A DNA stretch of 64,000 nt from Candidatus Acidiferrales bacterium (lineage in GTDB: Bacteria; Bacteroidota; Ignavibacteria; Kryptoniales; JAKASW01). Under the pieces are notes generated by a model that worked only from the letters and a program-made list of their open reading frames with translations, had not been told where the DNA came from and searched no databases. The DNA lies in assembly GCA_035515795.1 (NCBI GenBank), contig DATJAY010000003.1, positions 248,001 through 312,000 on the forward strand, in the 5' to 3' direction. The position numbers and the translations under genes are program-made. Of the stretch, positions 53,896 through 62,864 are shown piece by piece (position 1 is the first letter of the stretch; each line of letters begins with the position of its first letter).

Positions 53896-54834
53896 ATGCT
53901 CTCTATTGATCAGATAAAAAAGTTTTTCAGAGGCTACATCGGGATCGGCGAACCGCTGGCAAGGCTGACGACGTTCAAGGTCGGTGGGCAGGCTGACTTT
54001 TATTTTGAACCTGCAGATCCAGGTGACCTTGCAGTTTTGGTCAGCCTCTTGAACGAAAACCAGTTTCCGTTCGTGCTCATGACTACCGGAAGCAATATCT
54101 TGGTGAGCGACCATGGCTATCGTGGAGCAGTGATTAATCTCGAACGCGGCCTCGGTAAGATTGAATTTGACGGGGAATTTGTGAAAGCGGGTGCAGGAGC
54201 AAAGTTGGCACATTTCGTCGATGCCTGTGTAGAAGAAAATCTGCACGGGGCCGAGATGCTTGCGGGAATTCATGGCACTCTCGGCGGAGCGGTCGTGTCG
54301 AACGAGCGTGCGTACGGCGGTACAATATCCGATCATCTCGTAGAAGTCGAATTAATTCGCAGAGGGGAGCCGACAAAACTCCCAAAAGAGGCGATCATAT
54401 TCGGCTACCGGTACAGTTCGCTCCAGGACGACATTGTGGTCGGCGCGTCGTTCAAATTCCCATTTGGCGACAAAACGGAGATGAAGAGAGTTTGCCGTGA
54501 GCTGATACTCCGGCGAAGAGAATCACAGCCTGATGATTCCACCAGCGCCGGGTGGATATTCAAAAATCCGGTGATGAACTCGGCCGCAAGGTTGATTGAG
54601 AATTGCGGTTTGAACGGTTTGAAGATTCGCGATGCAAGAGTGCCGGAGAAGCACCCGAACTTCATTGTCAACTTAGGAAACGCAAGCTCAGGCGATATAC
54701 TCAAAATTATTCGCCGCATAGAAGATGAAGTGCAAACAAAGTTTGGTGTGATGTTGGAGCTTGATGTGCGGCTGTTAGGATTTCCCGAAAGAATCGATGG
54801 GCGGGTCGAAGAATTGGCGAGTAACGAAGCATGA
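53896..54834 (+). CDS. murB: UDP-N-acetylenolpyruvoylglucosamine reductase MurB
   Basis: 312 aa, short type IIa-like MurB. FAD-binding TTFKVGGQADFYFEP and MTTGSNILVSDHGY, AGIHGTLGGAVVSNERAYGG, catalytic region SAGWIFKNP and RVPEKHPNFIVN. NADPH-dependent reduction giving UDP-MurNAc. Begins directly after the murC stop; ATGA overlap with ftsQ. Gram-positive and Chlorobi-type clusters share this murC-murB placement. Confidence 0.95.
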   Translation: MLSIDQIKKFFRGYIGIGEPLARLTTFKVGGQADFYFEPADPGDLAVLVSLLNENQFPFVLMTTGSNILVSDHGYRGAVINLERGLGKIEFDGEFVKAGAGAKLAHFVDACVEENLHGAEMLAGIHGTLGGAVVSNERAYGGTISDHLVEVELIRRGEPTKLPKEAIIFGYRYSSLQDDIVVGASFKFPFGDKTEMKRVCRELILRRRESQPDDSTSAGWIFKNPVMNSAARLIENCGLNGLKIRDARVPEKHPNFIVNLGNASSGDILKIIRRIEDEVQTKFGVMLELDVRLLGFPERIDGRVEELASNEA

Positions 54835-55607
54835 AAAGAATCGAGCGGACATATCTGAATTTTACTTTCGGTGTTTGCGTGCTCGCTGCCCTTTACCTGA
54901 CTTCACAAAATTGGAAGAACCAGCTTGTGTTGCAGGATGTAAAAGTCTATGATGCGAGCATATTGACCGACGATGAAGTCAAAACGCTTGCCGATGTCCA
55001 TGCGGGAAGCAGGCTCTACGGATTAAACCTTTCAAAAATTTCGTCCCGCGTCAGACAAAATCCTTTCGTGAAGGAAGCTACTGTAGTGCGAGCTCTTCCT
55101 TATGATTTAACGATAACCGTCCAAGAGCGAAATCCTTTAGCGCTCCTTGCCTTGAAGAGTTCCATGCTTTCGATTGACGAGGACGGCATCGTGCTTCCTG
55201 TTCCTTTGGAGCGAAAAAATAACTTGCCGATCATCACCAATATAACCGCTCAAGTCGCGGTCGGGGACACTGCAAAGGATGACTTGATGCAAGCTGTGAA
55301 CTTTCTTTCGGAGGCAGAGAGATTTGGACCGGCAATTGCCGCCAGCATTGACGAGGTTCAATTGAACGAAGGTAACCTGGTCGTCTTCACGACGGCATCT
55401 TCGCTTCCGGCAGTGGTGGGAAAGGGAAATTTTGACAGGAAACTTTTATATCTGCAGAAATTCCTGACGGAAATCGCCGGCAGGGGCGATGCAGACTATT
55501 ATTATGTCGATCTCAGATTTGACGGGCAAATTGTTCTTGGGATGCAAACCAAAGGAGGCCGACCTGACGCGGTCGGGACTTCGCAAACATTGGGAAAAGT
55601 AAACTAA
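54831..55607 (+). CDS. ftsQ: Cell division protein FtsQ/DivIB
   Basis: 258 aa. One N-terminal membrane helix (about residues 9-24), a POTRA domain (VKVYDASILTDDEVKTLADV ... KEATVVRALPYDLTITVQER) and the FtsQ beta domain (PLALLALKSSMLSIDEDGIV; YYVDLRFDGQIVLG). Connects FtsB/FtsL to the rest of the divisome. Ten bases before ftsA. Confidence 0.9.
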   Translation: MKRIERTYLNFTFGVCVLAALYLTSQNWKNQLVLQDVKVYDASILTDDEVKTLADVHAGSRLYGLNLSKISSRVRQNPFVKEATVVRALPYDLTITVQERNPLALLALKSSMLSIDEDGIVLPVPLERKNNLPIITNITAQVAVGDTAKDDLMQAVNFLSEAERFGPAIAASIDEVQLNEGNLVVFTTASSLPAVVGKGNFDRKLLYLQKFLTEIAGRGDADYYYVDLRFDGQIVLGMQTKGGRPDAVGTSQTLGKVN

Positions 55608-55617
55608 GGTGTTATAA

Positions 55618-56907
55618 ATGAACAACAACATGATTGTGGCACTCGATATCGGAACGACTAAAGTTTGCGCATTGGTGGTGGAGGCCGATTCAAACGGGAG
55701 ATTGAACGTTCTCGGAATCGGCACAAGTAAGTCTGGCGGCATGAGCCGCGGCGTTGTGGCGAACATTGATAGAACCGTAAAGTCAATTCAGGAGGCTGTG
55801 CACGTGGCCGAGTCTAAGCCGGGCATGAAAATAAAAAGCGCCATCGTCGGCATCGCCGGAGAGCATATCGACAGTTTCAAGACAAACAGCATTATTACTA
55901 TCAGTAATCCAGACCATGAAATAACTGAAAACGATATCGATCGTCTGATCGAAGACTCAAGACGTGTTCATCTTTCACGCGACAGGGAAATCATTCATAT
56001 CATTCCGCAGGAATTCATAATCGACGGTCAAACCGTTACTCACGATCCTATCGGGATGGCCGGGGTCCGGGTCGAAGCTTCGATGCACGTAGTCACGGGT
56101 TTGGTTACTGCCGCTCAGAATATACACAAATGTGTGGAGAGAGCCGGGTTGAAGGTTGAGGAATTGGTTCTGCAGCCGCTCGCTTCGAGCTACTCGGTTC
56201 TTACCGAGGACGAGAAGGAAGTTGGAGTTGCGTTGTTAGACATAGGCGGCGGAACCACGGACCTTGCAGTGTTTGAAGACAGGACGATCAGGCACACGGC
56301 GGTCATTCCTATTGCGGGTGACCACATCACGACGGATATACGTAAAGGACTCGGCATATTGCCGGAACAGGCAGAAGAATTGAAAGTCAACCACGGGTAT
56401 GCCATGGTGTCCGAGGTGGTCGATGACGAGCCGATAATAATCCCCGGGATCGGCGGACGAAGACCGATTGAGATAAACAAGAAACTCCTTGCACAAATTG
56501 TTCAGCCTCGCGTGGAGGAACTCCTGGACATAGTAGCGATGGAAATAAAGCGTTCCGGTTACTCGCGTCATTTGTCTGCCGGAATAGTCCTCACGGGCGG
56601 AGGTGCATTGCTGAAAGGCATGCCGGAGCTGGTTGAATATGTACTTGGTGTGCCGGCTAAGATCGGAATACCGCAGAGCTTTGACGGCGGTTTCGTAAGA
56701 GAAGTAGAAAATCCGATTTATGCGACGGCAGTCGGACTGATTCAATATGGCTTGAAACGCGGTGCCGGGAAATCGACGATTCAATTCGCCGAATCGTCCA
56801 AGGATGTTTTGGAAGAAGGAAGTCCGAGCAAAAACGGGAAAAGTTTTTTGGATAAAAGTTTACAGTTTCTGAAAAAATTCATCAGCAAAAATATTGACAA
56901 CGTTTAA
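55618..56907 (+). CDS. ftsA: Cell division protein FtsA
   Basis: 429 aa actin-like ATPase. Phosphate-1 loop VALDIGTTKVCALV, domain 1C region IPQEFIIDGQTVTHDPIGM, phosphate-2 LLDIGGGTTDLAVF, adenosine loop VLTGGGALLKGM. The C-terminus ends in an amphipathic, basic helix (SFLDKSLQFLKKFISKNI) that anchors FtsA to the membrane. Tethers FtsZ filaments. Confidence 0.97.
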   Translation: MNNNMIVALDIGTTKVCALVVEADSNGRLNVLGIGTSKSGGMSRGVVANIDRTVKSIQEAVHVAESKPGMKIKSAIVGIAGEHIDSFKTNSIITISNPDHEITENDIDRLIEDSRRVHLSRDREIIHIIPQEFIIDGQTVTHDPIGMAGVRVEASMHVVTGLVTAAQNIHKCVERAGLKVEELVLQPLASSYSVLTEDEKEVGVALLDIGGGTTDLAVFEDRTIRHTAVIPIAGDHITTDIRKGLGILPEQAEELKVNHGYAMVSEVVDDEPIIIPGIGGRRPIEINKKLLAQIVQPRVEELLDIVAMEIKRSGYSRHLSAGIVLTGGGALLKGMPELVEYVLGVPAKIGIPQSFDGGFVREVENPIYATAVGLIQYGLKRGAGKSTIQFAESSKDVLEEGSPSKNGKSFLDKSLQFLKKFISKNIDNV

Positions 56908-56920
56908 CAGGAGGTAAGAC

Positions 56921-58159
56921 GTGTTTGAATTAGACACAGATAAGCAAGGCCCGCGAATAAGAGTTGTGGGCATTGGCGGATGCGGTGGCAACGCCGTTAA
57001 CAGCATTGCAAAGCGAGGTATTCATGGCGTCGATCTGATTTCTATGAATACCGATCTGCAGGATCTTGAGCGCAGCGTCGCGCCGAATAAGATACAAATA
57101 GGCAAAACGACGACACGTGGACTTGGAGCCGGCTCAAATCCAGATATCGGCAGACGTGCCGCCGTCGAGGCACGCGAGGAAATTCATCGCGCACTGAAAG
57201 ACAGCGACATGGTCTTTCTGACTGCCGGGATGGGCGGCGGCACGGGAACCGGTGCTGCGCCGGTAGTGGCGAGTATCCTCAAGGGAGCGGACCGGGACGA
57301 CGTGAAGAAGGAAGGCCAGGATGAGCGTGCACCCCTTATTGTAGCGGTTGTGACAAAGCCGTTCATTAACGAAGCCAAAGAAAGAATGAGAAATGCTGAA
57401 ACGGGCATCGAGGAATTGAAGAAATATGTCGATGCTCTGATCGTTATTCCGAATGAAAAGTTGCTGACCATTTCCGACAAGTCGGCAGGTTATCTTGCTT
57501 CTTTGCAGAAAATTTACGATGTTTTATACGACGCGATTCGTGGAATATCTGAAATAATCACGAAGCCTGGATTTGTTAATGTTGATTTTGCTGATGTGAG
57601 AACTGTGCTCGCTTCCCGCGGCGACGCAATCATCGGAACGGGAATCGCAAGCGGTGAAAGACGTGCGGCAGAAGCAGCGTCTGCGGCTATTTCCAATCCG
57701 CTTCTTGAAGAAGTCTCCCTCGAGCGGGTTGAAGGCATCCTGGTCAGTATTACCGCAGGCAATAATTTTGCTCTCCATGAATTCGATGAGATAGTAAAAA
57801 GCGTTCGCAGTGTTGCGAAGAACGGCGATGATGAGAGTAAGGTAATTGTAGGTGTTTCGATCGACGAGAAAATAGAAAAAGAAGTTATCGTCACGGTTAT
57901 CGCTGCGGGTATAAACAATCGCACGCAACCGCTCCCGACCTCTACTCCGGATCCAAGGAAGAAGTTGATGCTGAAGGACAGAGATAAAATCAAAGATCAG
58001 ACGTGGAGCATCAAGGACTGGCGTTCTTTCGACGAGCCTACTTTTGAGAGGAACGGCATCAATATCCATCTGAACAAAATGGATGAAGAGATAAAAGACG
58101 AGACAATCCTTCAGAAGCCGGGCGAAAGACCTGCGTTCTTACGAAAAGTTATGGATTAA
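56921..58159 (+). CDS. ftsZ: Cell division protein FtsZ
   Basis: 412 aa from GTG 56921 with a strong AGGAGGT site seven bases upstream. Tubulin-like GTPase: VVGIGGCGGNAVNSI, signature GMGGGTGTGAAPVV, T7 loop with VNVDFADVRTVL. The C-terminal tail ends ERPAFLRKVMD, matching the D-x-PxFLR-type peptide that contacts FtsA. There is a 25-residue insertion-like charged loop around DDVKKEGQDER after the signature. Last cell-division gene of the cluster. Confidence 0.97.
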   Translation: MFELDTDKQGPRIRVVGIGGCGGNAVNSIAKRGIHGVDLISMNTDLQDLERSVAPNKIQIGKTTTRGLGAGSNPDIGRRAAVEAREEIHRALKDSDMVFLTAGMGGGTGTGAAPVVASILKGADRDDVKKEGQDERAPLIVAVVTKPFINEAKERMRNAETGIEELKKYVDALIVIPNEKLLTISDKSAGYLASLQKIYDVLYDAIRGISEIITKPGFVNVDFADVRTVLASRGDAIIGTGIASGERRAAEAASAAISNPLLEEVSLERVEGILVSITAGNNFALHEFDEIVKSVRSVAKNGDDESKVIVGVSIDEKIEKEVIVTVIAAGINNRTQPLPTSTPDPRKKLMLKDRDKIKDQTWSIKDWRSFDEPTFERNGINIHLNKMDEEIKDETILQKPGERPAFLRKVMD

Positions 58160-58181
58160 GTCTCTGAATGGATATATTATT

Positions 58182-58916
58182 ATGGAAGTCCTAAACTCGG
58201 TTACCGAAATAAGGAAACTGCTTGCTATGGAAAAACGCGAACTCAATATCATGATGGTGGAGGATGACCCCGATATACCGAAGTTAGCGAAACTCTACCT
58301 GAAACCGTACAAGGACGCGGAATTCAACCTTGTATGGGTCGAGACCGGAGAGGATGCCCTCAAGTTTCTTGCAGACAGTCAAAATCTCGATGTAATTCTT
58401 ATTGATTTTCAGTTGCCCGGACTCAACGGGTTGGAGACAACCCGTCTGATAAGAGAAAAGGGAGTCCGCATACCGGTGGTTTTCTTGACCAATGCGGTTG
58501 ATTTCAAACTTGCCATCGAGGCCATGAAGCTCGACGTTGAGGATTACTTGCTGAAGGAAGAAGCAATAACCTCAATTCTTCCCAGCATCATACTGAATCT
58601 TGTCGAGCGCGTGAGACTCCGTGAGAAACTCGCGGAAGCAGAAATGAACAAAGTGGCACAGCGTGAAAGGATCGACGGAATAAAAAGCCTCATTGTTACC
58701 ATCTCCCACGAATTGAATAATCCTCTTGCTGCGTTGAAGTTAGCGATCAATGTTCTGCAACGGAAGGAGATTCCCCCGGACATCATGAGCTATCTTTCGA
58801 TCATGAAAGAAAACACCGAGCGCATCGAAGGGGTCGTGGCAAAGCTGCGTGACTTGAAAGGCGACAAGGTTACAGCTTATATAGGTAATATAAAAATGAT
58901 AGACTTATCTGAATGA
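58182..58916 (+). CDS. Receiver-DHp protein without kinase ATPase domain
   Basis: 244 aa. Receiver domain at residues 20-140 with acidic pair VEDDPD, phospho-acceptor Asp75 (LIDFQLPGLNG), FLTNAV and Lys125. It continues into a histidine-kinase DHp (HisKA) helix pair with the H-box TISHELNNPLAALK (His176), then ends after about 40 more residues. The HATPase_c domain, with N, G1 and G2 boxes, is absent. It cannot be an autonomous kinase; it could pass phosphate between Asp75 and His176 or act as a phosphatase or scaffold. Five bases separate its stop from the next gene, a sigma-54 response regulator. Confidence 0.85.
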   Translation: MEVLNSVTEIRKLLAMEKRELNIMMVEDDPDIPKLAKLYLKPYKDAEFNLVWVETGEDALKFLADSQNLDVILIDFQLPGLNGLETTRLIREKGVRIPVVFLTNAVDFKLAIEAMKLDVEDYLLKEEAITSILPSIILNLVERVRLREKLAEAEMNKVAQRERIDGIKSLIVTISHELNNPLAALKLAINVLQRKEIPPDIMSYLSIMKENTERIEGVVAKLRDLKGDKVTAYIGNIKMIDLSE

Positions 58917-58920
58917 ACAC

Positions 58921-60276
58921 ATGGCTGGTAGTGTGTATGCACTTATTGTCGATGACGAAAAAAATGTAACTGATCTTCTTCAAGTTCAGCTTGAAGAAGA
59001 GGGGTTCACCGTTGACACGGCGAATGACGGGGCAGTTGGCATAAACAAAATTCAAGCCAAGCCGTATGACGTCATTCTTCTCGATCTGAAAATGCCGAGG
59101 ATAAACGGGATAGAGGTTTTAAAATTTGCGAAAGAAAACCAGCCCGATTCACAAGTCCTGATCTTGACCGGATACGGCGATATAAAAACTGCCGTCGACA
59201 CAATCAAGATGGGCGCTTTCGATTTCATCACGAAACCGTATAACTTTGATGAGCTTCTTGTCTCGATAAAGAACGCGCTTGATATGCGCCGTCTCCTCGT
59301 TGACAATAAAGTCATGAAGATGGAGATCGGCGAAGGCAAATTCGAGATTGTAGGTGAAAGTCTTGCTCTGAAGAAAGTCATCGAGATCGCATTGAAAGTC
59401 GCGAGCAGCGACGCTTCGGTGCTGATCACCGGGCCCAGTGGCTCCGGAAAAGAACTCATAGCTCATCTCATTCACGAAAACAGCGAACGGGCGAAGAAAC
59501 CATTTGTTGCCGTCAACTGTGCTTCAATACCCGATACATTGATCGAGAGTGAACTTTTCGGACATGAGAAGGGAGCATTCACGGACGCGCATTCTCTTAA
59601 ACAAGGTCTCACTGAAATTGCGAACGGCGGTACGTTGTTTTTGGACGAGGTTGGCGATATAAGTTATTTAGTTCAGCCGAAACTTCTCAGGTTTATCGAA
59701 ACTGGGACATTCCGCAGAGTCGGCGGCACGATAGAGATGAGCGTCGACGCCAGGATCATTTCCGCTACCAATAAGGATCTTGACCGTGAAGTCGACGAAC
59801 AAAAATTCCGTGAAGATTTGCTCTTCCGGTTGAACGTAGTACACATCGAAGTGCCGCCGCTCGGCCAGCGGCGGGAAGACATCCCAATACTTGTCGATCA
59901 TTTTCTCCAGAAGAAACACAAGGCACGTCGAATAAAGAGAATTTCTGACGCTGCCCTCAAGCTTCTAATGGGCTACGATTGGCCGGGCAACATACGGGAA
60001 TTGGAAAATGTGATAGAGCGCGCTGCGATACTCGCGCCGAAAGATGAGATAACGCCGGAGTACATCGCACTGAGTTCGAAGTCTAAGTCGGCCGACTTGC
60101 GTAGAATTCCGACACGCCTATCTATTGCAGAACTTGAGAAGATTCATATAGAAAACGTTCTTAAAGCTAATGGCTATAACCGTACAAAGTCTGCGCAGGC
60201 ATTGGGGATCAGCCTTAAGACACTTTACCTTAAAATAAAAAGTTACGAGATAGATACACCTGCACCCAGGGTGTAA
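58921..60276 (+). CDS. Sigma-54-dependent response regulator (NtrC family, GAFTDA variant)
   Basis: 451 aa. Receiver (residues 6-118) with VDDE, phospho-acceptor Asp55 (LLDLKMP), ILTGYG and TKPYN. AAA+ domain with Walker A GPSGSGKE (171-178), contact loop GAFTDA (218-223) instead of GAFTGA, Walker [12 protein letters not shown], and WPGNIRELENVIER. C-terminal Fis HTH RTKSAQALGISLKTLYLKI. Probably co-transcribed with the receiver-DHp gene. GAFTDA is a known natural variant of the loop, so sigma-54 activation is still expected but not certain. Confidence 0.92.
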   Translation: MAGSVYALIVDDEKNVTDLLQVQLEEEGFTVDTANDGAVGINKIQAKPYDVILLDLKMPRINGIEVLKFAKENQPDSQVLILTGYGDIKTAVDTIKMGAFDFITKPYNFDELLVSIKNALDMRRLLVDNKVMKMEIGEGKFEIVGESLALKKVIEIALKVASSDASVLITGPSGSGKELIAHLIHENSERAKKPFVAVNCASIPDTLIESELFGHEKGAFTDAHSLKQGLTEIANGGTLFLDEVGDISYLVQPKLLRFIETGTFRRVGGTIEMSVDARIISATNKDLDREVDEQKFREDLLFRLNVVHIEVPPLGQRREDIPILVDHFLQKKHKARRIKRISDAALKLLMGYDWPGNIRELENVIERAAILAPKDEITPEYIALSSKSKSADLRRIPTRLSIAELEKIHIENVLKANGYNRTKSAQALGISLKTLYLKIKSYEIDTPAPRV

Positions 60277-60334
60277 ATTTTACGGATCGAGACCCAAGGG
60301 TGGGCTTTTTCCGAGCGTGAAGGAATTCCTACAG

Positions 60335-60379
60335 AAAAAAAGCGGAGCCTCAGTCTCTTTCAGCAAACCTCGGCCCCGC
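60335..60379 (-). terminator. intrinsic terminator after the second pstS
   Basis: On the minus strand GCGGGGCC (60379-60372) pairs with GGCTCCGC (60349-60342, one G-T pair) and is followed by seven T (60341-60335). Twenty-two bases beyond the pstS stop. Shares 19 identical bases upstream with the terminator at 61673-61715. Confidence 0.85.
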
Positions 60380-60400
60380 ATCCTCTTGCCAAAAAATTTA

Positions 60401-61447
60401 TTACTTCAAAATACTTTGTCCATTGTATTGGACCATTTTGAGTTTCTCTACGTCGAGGTTCTGAATATTCTTGGGGAGCGGCGCGTAGTCCAGTGCGGTT
60501 GAATATTTTTGTCCTTCGGTGACAGCCCATTGCATAAATTCAACAGTAGCTTTTCCTTTCTCATACTCTGTCTGGTTCCTGTAAATTAGCAGCCAGGTTG
60601 CACTGGAGATCGGGTAAGAATCTTTTCCGGGGGCGTTGGTGATCGAGAACCTTAAGTCTTCCGGCAAAGTCTTGGCTGCATTCGCAAGAGCTTCGGTAAC
60701 CCCGGAGATCGATGGGTGAACAAATACGCCTTCAGCATTCTCGAGGTCTGCAAATGAAATGTTGTTTTGGAGGGCATAGATCAACTCGACATATCCGATA
60801 GCTCCGGGAGCACGTGATACCTGTCCGGCGACTCCCTCGTTCCCTTTTCCGCCGATTCCTACAGGCCAGTTCAAGCTGGTCGACTTTCCCACTTTGTCTT
60901 TCCACTCGGAGCTTACTTTTGAGAGGTAGTCGGAGAATATATATGTCGTTCCGCTTCCGTCTGCGCGGTGAACCACAATAATGGGGATGTTAGGGAGATC
61001 AACGCCGGGATTAAGCTTCTTTATGCTCTCGTCGTTCCATGTTGTAATTTTGCCCAGGTAAATATTTGCAATTGTTTCTCCGTCAAACTTCAACGTTCCT
61101 GTCACTCCGGGTATGCTGTAGGCGATGACCACGGCGCCAAGCGTCTCAGGGATGTGGAGAATGGGACCATGTGCCGAGTCGGCCGCGTGCATCTGCTCTT
61201 CTGTCATTGGAGCGTCACTTGCCCCCCAATTGACCGTCCCCGCGATCATTTGTTTTATCCCGCCTCCGCTTCCGATGGACTGATAGTTGATCTGGATATC
61301 CGGTTTCATATTGTGATATTCATTTGACCATTTTGAAATCAAGGGATAAGGGAAGGTTGCCCCGGCTCCATTGAGTATGGTCTGTGCGTATGTTGCTGCT
61401 ATTGACATCGCCATGATAGCAGTTACAACCGCGACTCGTTTTAGCAT
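60401..61447 (-). CDS. pstS: Phosphate ABC transporter substrate-binding protein PstS (canonical copy)
   Basis: 348 aa. Signal peptide (residues 1-21, ending AATYAQ). Periplasmic phosphate-binding protein: GAGATFPYPLISKWSNEY, YQSIGSGGGIKQM, GASDAPM and the phosphate loop HRADGSGTT with Thr167, matching the E. coli RxDxSGT ligand set. Third gene after the porin and the other pstS, but with its own Pho-like repeats upstream (61578-61616) and own terminator. The pstCAB permease genes are not in the window. Paralogous to the protein at 61746-62789 along its entire length. Confidence 0.94.
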   Translation of the reverse strand: MLKRVAVVTAIMAMSIAATYAQTILNGAGATFPYPLISKWSNEYHNMKPDIQINYQSIGSGGGIKQMIAGTVNWGASDAPMTEEQMHAADSAHGPILHIPETLGAVVIAYSIPGVTGTLKFDGETIANIYLGKITTWNDESIKKLNPGVDLPNIPIIVVHRADGSGTTYIFSDYLSKVSSEWKDKVGKSTSLNWPVGIGGKGNEGVAGQVSRAPGAIGYVELIYALQNNISFADLENAEGVFVHPSISGVTEALANAAKTLPEDLRFSITNAPGKDSYPISSATWLLIYRNQTEYEKGKATVEFMQWAVTEGQKYSTALDYAPLPKNIQNLDVEKLKMVQYNGQSILK

Positions 61448-61577
61448 AGTTTGTCTCCTAATGTTTGTGATTAGTTAAGCGTACGTTTAGAATCTATAGA
61501 CCAAAAAATAAATGCAGGCTTGTTTACCTTCTAGCACTCTAATGCATCTCTAATTTAACATGCCGACGTGACGTGTA

Positions 61578-61616
61578 GGTTAAGTCTTGGTTAAGTAGAC
61601 GTAAACTATGGTTAAT
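61578..61616 (-). promoter_or_regulatory. Pho-box-like direct repeats upstream of the canonical pstS
   Basis: On the minus strand CTTAACC occurs at 61595-61589 and 61584-61578, an 11-base period, with a third ATTAACC at about 61616-61610. ACACGTCACGTC follows at 61576-61565. TTAACA-like boxes spaced by five bases are the known form of PhoP/PhoB sites in several phyla. The same elements precede the porin gene (63964-63990). Confidence 0.6.
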
Positions 61617-61672
61617 AAGAATGTTCAAAATCCTCAACAATGTGTGGATCCGATTACCCCCGACATTATCTC

Positions 61673-61715
61673 AAAAAAACGGGGCCGTAGTTCCTTTTGG
61701 TGAACCTTGGCCCCG
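61673..61715 (-). terminator. intrinsic terminator after the first pstS
   Basis: On the minus strand CGGGGCC (61715-61709) pairs with GGCCCCG (61686-61680), with inner GTTC/GAAC pairing, then seven T (61679-61673). It ends the porin - pstS transcript 31 bases after the stop. Confidence 0.85.
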
Positions 61716-61745
61716 CATCCTCTTGCCCAAAATATGGGTCTTTTT

Positions 61746-62789
61746 TTACATCAAACTCTTTCCATCGTAATTCACTTTTTGGAGAAGCTCTAACTCCATC
61801 TTTTGAATGGGCTTCGGGATCGGTGCGTAATCGAGCGCCGGTTCCATTTTTTGGCCATCCGTAAGTACCCAGTTGAGGAACTTGACGGTCTCTTCTGCAA
61901 TTTTCTCGTCTGTCTGATTGACGTATACGATCAGCCATGTCGCACTCGAAATCGGGTAAGAAGTTTTTCCAGGTGCGTCGGTAATCGAGAACCTCAAGTC
62001 CGCAGGGACAATTTTTGCTGCGTTCGCTGCTGCGTCGCTGACGCTTTCAATTGTCGGATGAATGAATTCGCCTTCTTTATTCTTGACGGATCCGAACGGC
62101 ACGTTGTTCTGGAGGGCGTATATCAGGGTCACATACCCGATCGAGTAAGGGGTTTGCTCTACCTGTCCGGTAACTCCCTCATTTCCTTTCGCGCCTATGC
62201 CGACGGGCCAATTAACACTCGTTCCTTTACCGACCTTGTCTTTCCATTCCTGAGAGACCTTGCAGAGATAATCGACGAAGATGTAAGTGTCGCCGCTGCC
62301 GTCTGAGCGGTGCACAACAACGATCTGCTGGTCAGGAAGATTGACGTCGGGGTTGAGTCCCTTGATCGCCGGGTCGTCCCATTTCGTTATGTTGCCGAGG
62401 TAAATGTTTGCAATTACCTCTCCCGTAAATTTAAGTGTCGCATCAACGCCCGGAATGTGGTATGACACTGCAACGGCTCCCATTGCTTCGGGAAGGTGAA
62501 CCACAGGGCCGTGGGCTTTTTCGCAAGCAGCGATCTGCTGATCATTCAACGGGGCATCGCTTGCGCCGATTTCTACCGTACCGGCAGTCAACTGATTGAT
62601 TCCGCCGCCGCTCCCGATGGACTGATAGTTAATCTCGACATCAGGATGTGCTTTATGGTAGTCGTTAGACCACTTTGAAAACATGGGATAGATGAATGTT
62701 GACCCGGCACCGTTAATTACGGTTTGACCGTGTAAAAGGGCGGCTGAGACGAATACAGCCGCCACTACCATTAGAAATCTTTTTTGCAT
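61746..62789 (-). CDS. pstS: PstS paralogue with altered phosphate-binding loop
   Basis: 347 aa. Signal peptide (residues 1-21, ending LLHGQ). Same fold and length as the neighbouring PstS and visibly collinear (GAGSTFIYPMFSKWSNDY, YQSIGSGGGINQL, GASDAPL, LRFSITDAPGKTSYPISSAT). The ligand loop reads HRSDGSGDT: Asp167 stands where Thr is expected, a residue that contacts phosphate in E. coli PstS. This could change affinity or ligand. GGAGGAG lies upstream of the ATG. Follows the porin gene by 75 bases and is probably co-transcribed with it. Confidence 0.92.
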   Translation of the reverse strand: MQKRFLMVVAAVFVSAALLHGQTVINGAGSTFIYPMFSKWSNDYHKAHPDVEINYQSIGSGGGINQLTAGTVEIGASDAPLNDQQIAACEKAHGPVVHLPEAMGAVAVSYHIPGVDATLKFTGEVIANIYLGNITKWDDPAIKGLNPDVNLPDQQIVVVHRSDGSGDTYIFVDYLCKVSQEWKDKVGKGTSVNWPVGIGAKGNEGVTGQVEQTPYSIGYVTLIYALQNNVPFGSVKNKEGEFIHPTIESVSDAAANAAKIVPADLRFSITDAPGKTSYPISSATWLIVYVNQTDEKIAEETVKFLNWVLTDGQKMEPALDYAPIPKPIQKMELELLQKVNYDGKSLM

Positions 62790-62864
62790 CTCTTTACTAC
62801 TCCTCCGTTTAATTGTGCTTGATTTCTTGTCTTAAGATTATTTTGCTGCTGCATCAGCAAGGGT

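Noticed and set aside
60250-60320. Possible terminator after the last sigma-54 regulator (GACCCAAGGGTGGGCTTTTT)
   Set aside because: The arms ACCC/GGGT leave only a two-base loop, and no better pairing next to the T-run is apparent.
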